Notes: generated by a model from the sequence alone, not told the origin. A DNA stretch of 64,000 bases from Deinococcus sp. Arct2-2 (GCF_004801315.1 NZ_SSNW01000011.1:1-64000), one strand, 5' to 3'. Counted from the first letter of the stretch, positions 47,653 through 56,921 are shown. Numbers and translations are program-made.

Positions 47653-47954
47653 CCCGCGCCAACTGCCCCGACTGCGACGGCGTCGGCACGCTCTACGCCG
47701 GAGAAGACAACGCTCCCCTCGCCTGCCTCTACTGCAACGGCACCGGACAGGCCACCGTGTACCAAGCGCCCTTCTCCATCCCCGTCTACAGCGCCGCACC
47801 TGTCGCCCATGTCGAACACGACCCCAGCAACACCGAGCGCCCCGCCCGTATCTACGTTCCCGGCGCGACGATCAATCTGAATCTGGCTGAACTCAGTGAG
47901 CTGATTCACGCCTGCCAGACGCTGCGGGAAAGCTTGAAGGCCGGGGCACTGTGA
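47649..47954 (+). CDS. DnaJ-type zinc-finger phage protein
   Basis: 101 residues. CPDCDGVGTLY and CLYCNGTGQATV are two CxxCxGxG-type repeats as in the DnaJ cysteine-rich domain, enough for one zinc site. The rest (ARIYVPGATINLNLAELSEL) is helical. Overlaps both neighbours. Likely a small zinc protein of the early operon. Confidence 0.7.
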   Translation: MTRANCPDCDGVGTLYAGEDNAPLACLYCNGTGQATVYQAPFSIPVYSAAPVAHVEHDPSNTERPARIYVPGATINLNLAELSELIHACQTLRESLKAGAL

Positions 47955-48163
47955 TGCACCGTCGCCGCACTGACGCGCCCTCGCCGTCTGTCGACGAGTT
48001 GCGGGGCTACCTGTACGCCGAGCACCGCGACATCCAGAACCGGCACGCCGATTTCATGGGCACGCCTGATGAACCCCAGCGTGAGTTTCTGGCCCGGCAA
48101 CTCCGAATCTCTAACGAAATGCGCCACAACCTGCTGGTCAGCCTCTCGGAGTGTGCCCAATGA
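47954..48163 (+). CDS. Small phage ORF, unknown
   Basis: 69 residues, charged and helical (ELRGYLYAEHRDIQNRHADF, EFLARQLRISNEMRHNLLV). The start codon overlaps the previous stop (TGATG). No motif recognised. Confidence 0.6.
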   Translation: MHRRRTDAPSPSVDELRGYLYAEHRDIQNRHADFMGTPDEPQREFLARQLRISNEMRHNLLVSLSECAQ

Positions 48164-48249
48164 AAAACCTGCTGTTGACACCCGTGTTCGTCTTGCTGGT
48201 GCTCGCCTCGGCGGCCAAGAAGCGCCTGAACCGGAAGGCCCGCGCATGA
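48160..48249 (+). CDS. 29-residue membrane peptide
   Basis: A hydrophobic segment (LLLTPVFVLLVLASAA) and a basic tail ([10 protein letters not shown]). Overlaps both neighbours by ATGA. Very short; called from the coupling pattern. Confidence 0.45.
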   Translation: MKNLLLTPVFVLLVLASAAKKRLNRKARA

Positions 48250-48425
48250 TTCGCGCCCTGATCTGCCTTGCCTGCTACATCGGAGCCTACCGCCTGATTC
48301 CTAACCTGACGCCCGACGCCAGCAGCGGCGTGCGGCTCCTGTTTGGCCTGCTGACGATCCTGGCGGTGACCTGCTTGGTCAGCCTGATTTTCCAACTCAT
48401 TGATGATTCGGAGGAACGCGCATGA
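48246..48425 (+). CDS. Small two-helix membrane protein
   Basis: 59 residues. Helices at about 2-19 ([18 protein letters not shown]) and 30-52 ([19 protein letters not shown]), with an acidic end. Overlaps both neighbours, so it is part of the coupled early-gene chain leading into bet. Confidence 0.6.
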   Translation: MIRALICLACYIGAYRLIPNLTPDASSGVRLLFGLLTILAVTCLVSLIFQLIDDSEERA

Positions 48426-49621
48426 CGGCATCACAGATTCAACCTGCCCAGACCATGCCGCTGGCCCAGTTCACCGACTTCAGCCGCGAGCAATTGGAAC
48501 TGATCAAAACCCAGATTGCCCCCGGTGCCAGTGACGGCGAGCTGGCCCTGTTTGTGGAGCAATGCAAACGCACGGGCCTCGATCCCTTCAGTCGCCAAAT
48601 CTACGCCGTCATGCGGGAATCGAACGTCAAGACCGGCAACCAATGGTCGAAGGTCACGAAAATGACCATCCAAGTCGCCATTGACGGCTTCCGGGTGATT
48701 GCCGAGCGGCACGGCCAGTATGCGGGCCGGGTGGGGCCGTTCTGGTGTGGCCCGGACGGCAAGTGGGTGGACGTGTGGCTGGACAAGGAACCGCCCGCTG
48801 CGGCCAAGGTGGGCGTGTTGCGCCGGGGCTTTGCGGAGCCGCTCTGGGCAGTAGCGCGGTTTGAAGCGTATGCCAGCCGCAACCGGGACGGGGTGCTGAT
48901 GGGGTTGTGGCTGAAGATGCCGGACGTCATGATCGCCAAGTGCGCGGAAGCACAGGCACTCCGGAGCGCGTTCCCCAATGATCTGTCTGGGCTATACACC
49001 GGGGATGAAATGGCGCAGGCGGATAACGCTAGCCCCGCTCCTGCCCCTCAGCCCAGCCGCACCGTAGACGTGACCCGTGAAGTGGCCCAGAGCGCAGGCG
49101 TTGAACCCAAGACGCCTGTTCAGGAAACCAAACCCGCACTGGATCCAGTCGCCGCCGAGTGGGAACGGAAGCGCAGCGAGATTCGCCAGATGTGGAAGGC
49201 CTGCAAAACCAAAGGTCTGGAAGATGCTCTTTCCCCCTTGGGTCTGCGCTACCCGAACTGGCGCACCGATGACGACCAGGCCGACAGCCTGCGTTTCGAC
49301 CTGATTCACCTGAGTGAAGGCGGGGAACTGAACGCCGTCTGGTACGGCGAGGAAGCTGCGCTCATGACTGCTGAAGCCATGCTCACCCCAGAGCAGCGGG
49401 GGCAATTGCAGGCCGTCGCCAAAGCCAGTGGCGCTGTCAGTAGTGTCGAGCGGTACGCGCTGTGGGGGTACATGTTCAACCACGCCACGCCCATCGCCAC
49501 CAACAACCTGACTGAAGCGCAGGCCGTGTCGCTGCTGGACAGCTTCAGCGCCATGAACCCCGATGAGCGTGCCCAGTGCCTCACCGAAGCCCGCGCCAAA
49601 TTCAAGGTGGCTGCGTCGTGA
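48422..49621 (+). CDS. bet: Bet/RecT-family single-strand annealing protein
   Basis: 399 residues. [40 protein letters not shown] and [18 protein letters not shown] are the conserved core of phage Bet proteins. The C-terminal 180 residues are a variable helical tail. It anneals complementary single strands during phage recombination. No matching exonuclease (YqaJ/lambda exo type) is seen next to it. Confidence 0.92.
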   Translation: MTASQIQPAQTMPLAQFTDFSREQLELIKTQIAPGASDGELALFVEQCKRTGLDPFSRQIYAVMRESNVKTGNQWSKVTKMTIQVAIDGFRVIAERHGQYAGRVGPFWCGPDGKWVDVWLDKEPPAAAKVGVLRRGFAEPLWAVARFEAYASRNRDGVLMGLWLKMPDVMIAKCAEAQALRSAFPNDLSGLYTGDEMAQADNASPAPAPQPSRTVDVTREVAQSAGVEPKTPVQETKPALDPVAAEWERKRSEIRQMWKACKTKGLEDALSPLGLRYPNWRTDDDQADSLRFDLIHLSEGGELNAVWYGEEAALMTAEAMLTPEQRGQLQAVAKASGAVSSVERYALWGYMFNHATPIATNNLTEAQAVSLLDSFSAMNPDERAQCLTEARAKFKVAAS

Positions 49622-49653
49622 TCCCTCTCCTGCTTTGGTCAGGGGTGTGGGGT

Positions 49654-50025
49654 CTAGCGGTACAGACCTACAACCACCTGCTGCCCAGCCTGGGGCGTGA
49701 AGTGCCGCTCAATCGGCTGGACGAAATACCAAGCGTCTCTCAAGACTGTGCCGAACCGTCGGGCTTTTCCTGCCGCCAGGGCTTGATCCAGCGCCGTTGC
49801 CAAGGGCTGAGCGTCCAGCGCGATCAAGCCGTGAATCTCCCAGCCTTCGGGCTGTACCCCTGTGGCACGCGCAATGGAGTACCCATCGAACCTGCTGAAA
49901 TCGACCTCGACCCGGTGGGGAGTTTGAAGCAAGGTGAGACTTTTGCCATCGAAGCCGTCAATGCGGTAGTGGGGCACCGGGATGGTCTGCCCTTTGGGAA
50001 ACGTTTTGCGGTGGATGGACAGCAT
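49654..50025 (-). CDS. Phage hypothetical, minus strand
   Basis: 123 residues. RKTFPKGQTIPVPHYRIDGF and DAWYFVQPIERHFTPQAG look like real protein, with proline-tyrosine turns and no motif I recognise. It is the only leftward gene among early genes; start could be GTG 50034. TAGCGT lies seven bases before the ATG. It may be expressed in the lysogen. Confidence 0.6.
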   Translation of the reverse strand: MLSIHRKTFPKGQTIPVPHYRIDGFDGKSLTLLQTPHRVEVDFSRFDGYSIARATGVQPEGWEIHGLIALDAQPLATALDQALAAGKARRFGTVLRDAWYFVQPIERHFTPQAGQQVVVGLYR

Positions 50026-50093
50026 ACGAGTCACGCTAGCGCCTTCCCCCTGGGTCGAAATGAATGCCTCTCCGTTCTGTTAAGGGGGATGGC

Positions 50094-50330
50094 ATGACTG
50101 CCCAGACCTGCGGAACGTGCCGTCACGGCGTCCCGATCCAGCACGGCATGATTCAGTGCCGGCTGGGGTGGGAGGCCCATGACGGCTTCTTGCCCAACGT
50201 GCGCGGCACGGGCAAGAACCGCGTCGTCACTCCAATCCACATGGCGCATGGCGAGTTGGAGAAGCCGGAAGCCACGCCCCACTGCAGCTGCGGTTGTACG
50301 CCAGACAAATGGTTGCCGGTGAAGGCATGA
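50094..50330 (+). CDS. Small cysteine-rich phage protein
   Basis: 78 residues. CGTCRHGVPI at the start and CSCGCTP near the end, with histidines between, suggest a zinc site. AAGGGGG precedes the ATG. Its stop overlaps the next ATG (ATGA). Confidence 0.65.
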   Translation: MTAQTCGTCRHGVPIQHGMIQCRLGWEAHDGFLPNVRGTGKNRVVTPIHMAHGELEKPEATPHCSCGCTPDKWLPVKA

Positions 50331-50617
50331 CCACCGAACTGCCCCGCCTCAACTCCGTCGAGTACGGCTACCTGCAAGGCGCAGCAGCTCAGTCCTTCCC
50401 TGCCGACCCCGCCGAGTTCCGCGCCCTCTACCAGATCGAAAACTCCCGCGCTCCTGAATTCCGGCTGGAAGGGTTGCAAGCCCTGGATGACGACACCATC
50501 CGCAAGCTCTCCGAAGCCCTCAGAACAGCCGTCATTGAAGACCCCAGCCAGATCGGGGAACTGTGGACGGTGGTCTGCAACGCGGGTTACATGACCACAC
50601 TGGGCGGGCTGCAATGA
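50327..50617 (+). CDS. Phage hypothetical
   Basis: 96 residues, mostly helical (DPAEFRALYQIENSRAPEF, DDTIRKLSEALRTAVI). Overlaps genes on both sides by ATGA. No family recognised. Confidence 0.62.
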   Translation: MTTELPRLNSVEYGYLQGAAAQSFPADPAEFRALYQIENSRAPEFRLEGLQALDDDTIRKLSEALRTAVIEDPSQIGELWTVVCNAGYMTTLGGLQ

Positions 50618-51636
50618 AGCGCGGCGAAGACACCATGATGCCCAACTGGCTGCTCGATGCCATCGAGAACATGACCCTAGCCAGCGACATCAAGATCGCC
50701 TGCTACCTCGGGCGCCGCCGCCTCTATCAAGCCAGTACCTTCAAGCCCTGGCAGATCGCCGGAGAGCTGGGCATTGACCTGCGAACCACCCAACTGAGCC
50801 TGAAGCGCTTGGCCGATTCGGGGCACATCCTCAGTGCAGGCGGGGAACACTGCTTGCGCGGCGCTTGCGCGAAGATTGCGCACCCGTTGCACAAATCTAC
50901 TCGCGTGAAAACTACCCTCAAGGCTGTTCAGCACGAAGAAAACCCTTCCCTGAATAAAGAGAATAAAGGGAATAAAGAGGAAGGAAGGAAAGAAGGGGAA
51001 AACGGGGTCATTGTTCACTCACCGGAACCCGCCCAGCCCACCCCTGAACCCCAAGAAGGCGGGGCGTTGCCCTCTCCGGTTCCTGCTCCTGTTCAGGAAA
51101 GAATTCAAACAGCGGGGCAAGGCGCGAGGATCGAAACAGCAGCCCCCCATCCCCCCCAGTTCCGCGGCGCCCCCCCTGCCCCCCGCCCCGAGCATCACGG
51201 GGATGACCACGCCGCCGTCGTTCTGTTCCGCGACATTGCGGGCGGCAGCTTCGTCATCCGCTACCGCAGCGAGTTGGCCCGTTGGCACCGGGACTACTCC
51301 GAGGCGTTCTTGCGGCTGGCCTACGTGCTCGCCCCGACCCTGCCCGGTTCCAAAGGCATGTTCGTGTTTGCCGACCTGCTCGACCGCGATGCCCGCAAGC
51401 CCTGGCCGGAAGCCCTCAAGGCCCGCTATGAGCTGGACGTGCAGGCCGCTGCCCCTGCCCAAATCGTTCCCGCTGCCCGCGTCAAAGCAGGCGACCTGCT
51501 GCGCTGGCCGGACGGCGTGATCGCCCGTGTGGAGCGCGTTGACCATGCCGACGCCGTGACCGACGCTGAAGATGATGCCCGTGGCTACGTGCCCCTCGCC
51601 CTGATCGGCAAAACCGTGGAGGTGCTCCGCGCATGA
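50614..51636 (+). CDS. Phage replication initiator-like protein
   Basis: 340 residues. The first 110 residues read like a winged helix (MPNWLLDAIENMTLASDIKI, WQIAGELGIDLRTTQLSLKR). A low-complexity Lys/Glu and Pro linker follows, then a C-terminal domain. It is directly upstream of, and overlaps, the DnaB helicase, the usual place for the origin-binding or helicase-loading protein. No origin repeats are visible in the linker. Confidence 0.65.
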   Translation: MKRGEDTMMPNWLLDAIENMTLASDIKIACYLGRRRLYQASTFKPWQIAGELGIDLRTTQLSLKRLADSGHILSAGGEHCLRGACAKIAHPLHKSTRVKTTLKAVQHEENPSLNKENKGNKEEGRKEGENGVIVHSPEPAQPTPEPQEGGALPSPVPAPVQERIQTAGQGARIETAAPHPPQFRGAPPAPRPEHHGDDHAAVVLFRDIAGGSFVIRYRSELARWHRDYSEAFLRLAYVLAPTLPGSKGMFVFADLLDRDARKPWPEALKARYELDVQAAAPAQIVPAARVKAGDLLRWPDGVIARVERVDHADAVTDAEDDARGYVPLALIGKTVEVLRA

Positions 51637-53006
51637 CCACCGTCGATCAACTGGGCGCACGCATCGCTCCCCATGATGACCGCGCGGAGGTGGCCGTGCT
51701 GGGCGGCGTGCTGCTGGACAACGAGCAATGGCGGCACGTCAGCGACCTGCCTGCTGAAGCCTTCCAGCGCGAAAGCCACCGGATCATCTGGCTGGCGATG
51801 CACGCGCTGATGCAAGCTGGAAAAGGGCTGGATCTGGTGGGCCTCTCTGGCCACCTGGAGCGTCTGCCCGCCCGGATCAGTGGCCGCAACGCTCTGGACG
51901 AAGCGGGTGGCCTGACCTACCTGATCGGGTTGGGTGAGAGCGTGCCCTACGCCTACCGCACCGCCGAATATGCCCACACGGTGCGGGATTTGTACGCCCG
52001 CCGCTTGCTGCTGACCCACGCGGGACGGGCCAGCGCGATGATTTACGGGGTCGGGATGGATCCCCAGCCCACTGAAACCATCCAAGACTTCCTGGCGAAT
52101 GTGCCCACGCCTGCCGCCCGCGTCACCAGCAACATCGTCACCGGGGCGGCAGCGGATCAAGGAGCTTTGGAATACGTCCGGCAACTCGCAGCGGGCCACA
52201 GTCCCGCCCTGCGCACCGGCTATCCGGATCTGGACAGCGAATTCTGCGGGTTCCACCCTGGCAGCCTGACGGTGCTTGGAGCGCGGCCTTCGATGGGCAA
52301 AAGCTCTCTGGCCATCGGCATTGCAGAGCGGGTAGCCCTGAGTGGGCGGTATGTCCAAGTGCTGAGCCTCGAAATGAAGGCCAGCCAGATCGCGGTGCGG
52401 CAACTGTCTCACGCGGCCCGTGTGCCCCTCAAGGAAGCATTGAATGGGCAAGCCACCTCTGCCCAGTTGGATCGACTGGAAGCTGCGGCTGAACGCCGTG
52501 CGGCCCGCAATCTGCCCGCCTACATGGATCAGCCGGATACCACGCTGCCCGCTGTGGAGCGACTAGCCCGCCACCTCAAAGACGCCGGGCGGCTGGACTT
52601 CCTGGTCATTGATTACCTGGGTCTCATCAGCGTGCCGGGGCGGGACGGCGATGAGAACGACACCCAGAAGCTGGGCATCATCTCGCGCGGCCTGAAGACC
52701 CTTGCCATCCAGTTGGACATCCCCGTGTTGGTGCTGCACCAACTGAACCGCTCGCTGGAAGCGCGGCAGAACAAGCGGCCTGAAATGGCTGACCTGCGCC
52801 AGAGCGGTCGGATTGAAGAGGACGCCGACAACATCCTGTTTGTCTACCGGGATGAGTACTACAACCCCAATACAGCTGATCTGGGCGTGGCCGAAATCAT
52901 CATCGGCAAGCAGCGCCAGGGGCCGCGCAAGGTGACGGCCAAACTCAAATTCCATGCCGAGAGCGCGACGTTTCAGAGTCTCGCCGCCGAACACGCCCTG
53001 CTCTAA
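51633..53006 (+). CDS. dnaB: Replicative DNA helicase, DnaB type
   Basis: 457 residues. N-terminal DnaB domain (EVAVLGGVLLDNEQW, FQRESHRIIWLAM). The RecA-like motor has Walker A GARPSMGKSS (about 222), Walker B FLVIDYLGLI, and DLRQSGRIEEDADNILFVYR with the arginine finger. It unwinds DNA for phage replication. Confidence 0.96.
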   Translation: MTTVDQLGARIAPHDDRAEVAVLGGVLLDNEQWRHVSDLPAEAFQRESHRIIWLAMHALMQAGKGLDLVGLSGHLERLPARISGRNALDEAGGLTYLIGLGESVPYAYRTAEYAHTVRDLYARRLLLTHAGRASAMIYGVGMDPQPTETIQDFLANVPTPAARVTSNIVTGAAADQGALEYVRQLAAGHSPALRTGYPDLDSEFCGFHPGSLTVLGARPSMGKSSLAIGIAERVALSGRYVQVLSLEMKASQIAVRQLSHAARVPLKEALNGQATSAQLDRLEAAAERRAARNLPAYMDQPDTTLPAVERLARHLKDAGRLDFLVIDYLGLISVPGRDGDENDTQKLGIISRGLKTLAIQLDIPVLVLHQLNRSLEARQNKRPEMADLRQSGRIEEDADNILFVYRDEYYNPNTADLGVAEIIIGKQRQGPRKVTAKLKFHAESATFQSLAAEHALL

Positions 53007-53027
53007 ACCTTCACAGGAGGAACCACC

Positions 53028-53633
53028 ATGCCCACGAAAAGCTACGGAATCTACAGCACCACGCCCCGCACCATCGCCATCAAAGACGACCGCGATAACG
53101 GCTGGGTGGCCGACGTGAAATGGGCTTTCGCTTCCGGCGCACGTCCGGAGCGCAAGTTTGAGCTGGCCGACGTGCCCACCCTGAAGGGCGCAGCGGCAGA
53201 GGGCGGGCAGATCAAGTTGGAAGTCACGCCCCGCCTGGACGGTGAGCACCTGCCCAGCGTGTACCTGCCCGTGACGCTGCGCGGCAACATCACGATTGAT
53301 GACGACGGGGCCGTGACCTGCACCACACGGGTAGCCTTCGACGCCTTGGAGAACGCGGGGCTAAGTGTGGACACGATTCTGAACAGCAGCAACTGCTTGG
53401 AATGCCGCGTGTCCGATCAGCCCACTCTGGAAGAAAGCATTCAGAGCGAACTGAAGGCCGAACAGCAGGTGAAAGAGGACGTGGCGGACGTGCTGAAAGA
53501 CACCAAAGCGTTGTTTGATCAGCCCGAACCCGCTGCCCCGAACATCCCGCTTGGCCCGGATCTGGATGTGGAAGAAGACATGCCGTTCCCCACGGATGGC
53601 GGCGACGGCTTCGGCACACAACCCAGCGCCTAA
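53028..53633 (+). CDS. Phage protein with SSB-like acidic tip
   Basis: 201 residues. A beta-rich N-terminal domain (IYSTTPRTIAIKDDRDNGW, QIKLEVTPRL, YLPVTLRGNITI) is followed by an acidic disordered tail. Close to the end lies DVEEDMPFP, similar to the DDDIPF tip by which SSB binds partner proteins, though here it is not terminal. It lies next to the helicase. AGGAGG precedes the start. Confidence 0.68.
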   Translation: MPTKSYGIYSTTPRTIAIKDDRDNGWVADVKWAFASGARPERKFELADVPTLKGAAAEGGQIKLEVTPRLDGEHLPSVYLPVTLRGNITIDDDGAVTCTTRVAFDALENAGLSVDTILNSSNCLECRVSDQPTLEESIQSELKAEQQVKEDVADVLKDTKALFDQPEPAAPNIPLGPDLDVEEDMPFPTDGGDGFGTQPSA

Positions 53634-53677
53634 ACACACCGGGGCGGGTCATTGCGCCCGCCCTCCTGGAGATTCCC

Positions 53678-54196
53678 ATGCCCAAACCACCCACCCTGAC
53701 CACACAACAACTGAAGGAACGCGGCTGGACGCCCGCCATGATCCGTGACCTCCTCGGCAAGCATGACCGTGTGCGCCAGAACGAGATGCGCGTCGGCAGT
53801 CGGAACCGTCCCGTTGATGCGCCCGTGAAGTTGTATCTGGAAGAGCGCGTTTTGAAGACAGAGAGCACTGGGCAATTCGCCCGTGCCCAAGACGTTGCCC
53901 GCATTCGCCAGGACAGCGCTAACCAAGCCGCCGAGACCCGAAAGGCGCAGAACACTGAGGCTGTTCGCGCCTACGTTGACGGGTTCACACCTCAGATCAC
54001 AGGTCACCCTAACGCGGCCACGATGACCCATGACGAGCTGTGGCGGCACCATCTGGACGCGCTGTTCGACTGGGAGATGAAACATTCACTGCCTCGGGGG
54101 CTGAGTAAACAGGAGCGGCGGGATGCAAGCACCGCCATTTACGCCAAGTACCGTGCTGCCGTGTACGCCGCATACGGCTGGGAAGACTTCCTGTGA
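53678..54196 (+). CDS. Phage hypothetical
   Basis: 172 residues. LKERGWTPAMIRDLLGKHD near the start resembles a small HTH-like DNA-binding segment. The middle is charged and helical, the end has DELWRHHLDALFDWEMKHSL. Overlaps the next gene by ATGA. No known family. Confidence 0.68.
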   Translation: MPKPPTLTTQQLKERGWTPAMIRDLLGKHDRVRQNEMRVGSRNRPVDAPVKLYLEERVLKTESTGQFARAQDVARIRQDSANQAAETRKAQNTEAVRAYVDGFTPQITGHPNAATMTHDELWRHHLDALFDWEMKHSLPRGLSKQERRDASTAIYAKYRAAVYAAYGWEDFL

Positions 54197-55026
54197 TCAG
54201 CACCTTGGAACAGCCTGTGATCCAACTTGCCCCTGAAGAACGGGCTGAGCTTGCCCAGCTGGAAACCGTGGTGCGTCAGGGCTGGCAGGGCTTCGTGACT
54301 GTCGGAGAAGCCTTGCTGAGCATTCGTGACCGCCGCCTGTACCGCGAGGCTCACAAGACCTTCGGTGACTACTGTGAGCAGGTCTGGGGCTGGTCTCGCC
54401 AGCGGGCGCAGCAACTCATGGACGCGGCAGAAACCAGCCACACTTTGACAACCATTGGTTTACAACCGGAGAACGAACGCCAAGCCCGCGAGTACAAAGA
54501 TGCGGCCAAAGTGGTGGCCACGCTGGAGCCAGAAATGCAGGTGGCCGTGGCCACGTACCTGAAGGCCGCCATTGGGAACGAACGGCCCACCACCAGCCAG
54601 GTCAGGGCAGCGGCAGAAGTGGCCGCCGCCATCGACGCGCACGCTACGGTGGCCCACCCGGACACCGGCACAGAGGTGCCCTTCCACACCCTGACCGGTG
54701 AGCAGCGGGCCGTCGCACTGGCTGAGAACGTCACCACCGGAACCTTTGAGCGTCTGAAGCGGCAAGAGAACCACATCCAGACCAGCATTCAGCAGAGCAA
54801 CAGTACGGGCAAAGGCGGCTGGACAGACTGGTGTGTGAGCTATGCCGAACAGCAGCTCACCGACACCCAAGAGCTTCGGATCGTGGTCAAGAAGGACAGC
54901 AGTGGCAATGCTCAGGTGCAGGCGTTAATCGTCGATTCGGAGTCGCACGCCACTGTTGCTTACGGCGATACGGCCCCTTATCTGAAGAAAGCCGTGCTGA
55001 ATTTGGTGGAAGAGGTCAAGGGGTGA
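54193..55026 (+). CDS. Phage hypothetical, ParB/HTH-like
   Basis: 277 residues. VGEALLSIRDRRLYREAHKTF and YCEQVWGWSRQRAQQLMDAAE form a helix pair seen in many phage and plasmid proteins that look like partition or HTH regulators. The rest is mixed. Copy 2 of the 17-bp repeat is inside its coding sequence (54444-54460). Confidence 0.7.
   Translation: MISTLEQPVIQLAPEERAELAQLETVVRQGWQGFVTVGEALLSIRDRRLYREAHKTFGDYCEQVWGWSRQRAQQLMDAAETSHTLTTIGLQPENERQAREYKDAAKVVATLEPEMQVAVATYLKAAIGNERPTTSQVRAAAEVAAAIDAHATVAHPDTGTEVPFHTLTGEQRAVALAENVTTGTFERLKRQENHIQTSIQQSNSTGKGGWTDWCVSYAEQQLTDTQELRIVVKKDSSGNAQVQALIVDSESHATVAYGDTAPYLKKAVLNLVEEVKG
54444..54460 (-). repeat. 17-bp prophage repeat, copy 2
   Basis: The plus strand reads TTTGACAACCATTGGTT, the complement of the 42046 and 61533 copies except for the centre base of the palindrome. 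It lies within a coding region. Confidence 0.75.
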
Positions 55027-55037
55027 GCTTCGCCGCC

Positions 55038-55349
55038 TTAGAGGCCCGAACCACGCGGGCCCAGCCACTCAAACCACAGCCAGTTGAGTTGACCACCGAC
55101 CATAACCAACAGCAGGAGCCAAGGAATGATCCGCAAGAGGGTGTTGCGCTTGCCCGGACGATTCGGCACCAGCGTGCTGGACAAGGCGTACAACAGCACG
55201 CCCACACTTTGCAGCACTGCCGCAGTGACCTTTCCCGGAAAGTCTTCCGCCCAAAAAATGCTGAAAAGGCAGCCCAACCCCAAAAAGAGCGATCCCAAAA
55301 GACTCAGTCGCAGGAGCTTCGCTGTGTCTACCGAATTGCGGAGGCGCAT
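55038..55349 (-). CDS. Membrane protein with three helices, minus strand
   Basis: 103 residues. LLRLSLLGSLFLGLGCLFSIF, VLQSVGVLLYALSST and IPWLLLLVMVGGQLNWLWF are membrane segments. No known family. Convergent with the preceding gene; likely an accessory or lysogen-expressed gene. Confidence 0.62.
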   Translation of the reverse strand: MRLRNSVDTAKLLRLSLLGSLFLGLGCLFSIFWAEDFPGKVTAAVLQSVGVLLYALSSTLVPNRPGKRNTLLRIIPWLLLLVMVGGQLNWLWFEWLGPRGSGL

Positions 55350-55480
55350 AGCGCCGTCATATCACTTCTTCAGCGCAGTAGGGCGCAGTTATGACCGGGA
55401 ATGAAGCGCAAATGACGAGAAGAAATGCTCTCATGCTGCCTGAGGGTCAGGAGAAACAGGTTTGCCTGAAGAGAGGAGAA

Positions 55481-55723
55481 TTAAGGCGACAGCAAGCGGT
55501 AGCGGCCCCGTGCCACCCGTTCCAAGTCTGGATATTTGCCTGCACCCTGACCGACCGCGTTTTGGCACATCTCGCTGGCGACATGCCGCCGAATGGTGGT
55601 GTCGAGGTGCTGGGTGCCTTTGGCTCGCATGGCAGCCACCACGTCTTGTGCGGAAAACGTTCCGTCTGCTTGTTGTTTGCTCAGCTTGCGAGCCACAGCA
55701 AGAATGTCGTCACGGCACGTCAT
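55481..55723 (-). CDS. Small winged-helix protein
   Basis: 80 residues. RDDILAVARKLSKQQADGTFSAQ, DTTIRRHVASEMCQNA and LERVARGRYRLL follow the wHTH pattern of DUF7669-like proteins in which a conserved RG-Y-L end closes the wing. Divergent from rusA, with 29 bases between starts. Function unknown; a regulator is likely. Confidence 0.68.
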   Translation of the reverse strand: MTCRDDILAVARKLSKQQADGTFSAQDVVAAMRAKGTQHLDTTIRRHVASEMCQNAVGQGAGKYPDLERVARGRYRLLSP

Positions 55724-55752
55724 CCCTGCATTCTGCCTCAGCCGGTGAGCCG

Positions 55753-56412
55753 ATGACTGCGCTTGTACATGCGCAAGCATGGCGGGCACGTTTTCCAAGC
55801 CTCGCACATGTTGAGCGGTATCTGAGCACCATTGCCGATCCTGAGGTGCGGGCCAACACCCGGCTGAAGTTGGGGCTGGTGGAAGTGGCGCAGCTTGTCC
55901 CCCAAACGAGTCCACTTGTGCAGCCGCGCCCAGTGCAGGAAAAACAGCCTGAGTGGACTTCTGAGCCGAAACACGCCGAAATAAGTCCACTCGGAACCCT
56001 GACCTTTACCCTGCCTTACCCACCGTCTCTGAACAGCATCTGGCGTTCGATCCTCGTGCGCTGCAAGCCTAAGAATCCGAACGCCATCCCGTACCGCGTG
56101 CAAGTGCTGCTGAGCGAGCAGGGGCGCAACTACCGGAAGGCCGTCATCTCGTGCGTGCAGAACTGTGGGCAGCCGAAAACCCCGCCCGGCGCACGGCTCG
56201 CCCTACTGCTCATCGTCTCGCCGCCGGATCGACGAGCACGCGACCTCAGCAACATTCCTAAGGCCCTAGAAGATGCCCTAACTCACGCAAAGGTGTGGGC
56301 GGATGATTCGCTGATTGATGTGCTGATCGTGCGGCGTGCCCCGGTGCATCCAGGTGGGCGGGTCGTGGTGCAGATCACGCCCTTGACTGAGACACTGTTT
56401 GGAGTGGAGTGA
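55753..56412 (+). CDS. rusA: RusA-type Holliday-junction resolvase
   Basis: 219 residues. The RusA fold starts about residue 80: TFTLPYPPSLNSIWR, a basic patch, and DLSNIPKALEDALTHAKVWADDSLID, which carries the catalytic aspartates. The first 75 residues are an extra helical domain. RusA cuts four-way junctions and helps phage recombination/packaging. Confidence 0.87.
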   Translation: MTALVHAQAWRARFPSLAHVERYLSTIADPEVRANTRLKLGLVEVAQLVPQTSPLVQPRPVQEKQPEWTSEPKHAEISPLGTLTFTLPYPPSLNSIWRSILVRCKPKNPNAIPYRVQVLLSEQGRNYRKAVISCVQNCGQPKTPPGARLALLLIVSPPDRRARDLSNIPKALEDALTHAKVWADDSLIDVLIVRRAPVHPGGRVVVQITPLTETLFGVE

Positions 56413-56420
56413 AGCTCAGC

Positions 56421-56642
56421 TTAGGGTTTATCTGTGGGTTTCAAGCGGTACACATTCAGCTCCAGTCGTTCCAAAACCCCTTCATTGGCCAGTTCTCTCA
56501 AATAGGCTTGAATCGTGCCCCGTCCCCAAGTGATGCCCCGTTTGTAGAGGGCGTCTTGGAGGTCGCCGACCAAGACCGAGCTATCTGGGCGTTGTCCTTG
56601 CAGGTGATGCATGGTGCCCAAGATCAGAACTTTGCTGTGCAT
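56421..56642 (-). CDS. Small winged-helix protein, minus strand
   Basis: 73 residues. VLVGDLQDALYKRGITWGRGT, IQAYLRELANEGVLERLE and VYRLKP form a winged helix. Related in layout, though not obviously in sequence, to the 55481 gene. Convergent with rusA. Confidence 0.65.
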   Translation of the reverse strand: MHSKVLILGTMHHLQGQRPDSSVLVGDLQDALYKRGITWGRGTIQAYLRELANEGVLERLELNVYRLKPTDKP

Positions 56643-56701
56643 CCCACCAGTCTGGAAGGCTGGCCCTCACGTCATTCTGACAAGGGCAAACAGGAACAGC
56701 T

Positions 56702-56905
56702 GTGAGACCCCGTGAGCGCAAGCGGCTCGCCAAAGCCCTGCTGAGGGTGCAGGCGGTACTGGCGGGGTTAGAAGACCCGGTAGAGCGTGCCCGCGTCATA
56801 GCGGCCCTGAAACGACGCAAGCAGGGGTATCTGGAAATCAAGGACTGTGAACCGCACTATCTGCGGCAATTGGGTCTGGAAGACGTGCTGTACGGGAGGA
56901 ACTGA
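56702..56905 (+). CDS. Small basic phage protein
   Basis: 67 residues from GTG. RPRERKRLAKALLRVQAVLAG and ARVIAALKRRKQGYL are basic helices suited to nucleic-acid binding. No known family. Confidence 0.55.
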   Translation: MRPRERKRLAKALLRVQAVLAGLEDPVERARVIAALKRRKQGYLEIKDCEPHYLRQLGLEDVLYGRN

Positions 56906-56921
56906 AATGAGTGAACAGGTG

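Noticed and set aside
55391..55752. Plus-strand frame before rusA
   Set aside because: Overlaps the more convincing minus-strand winged-helix gene; the rusA start is better placed at 55753.
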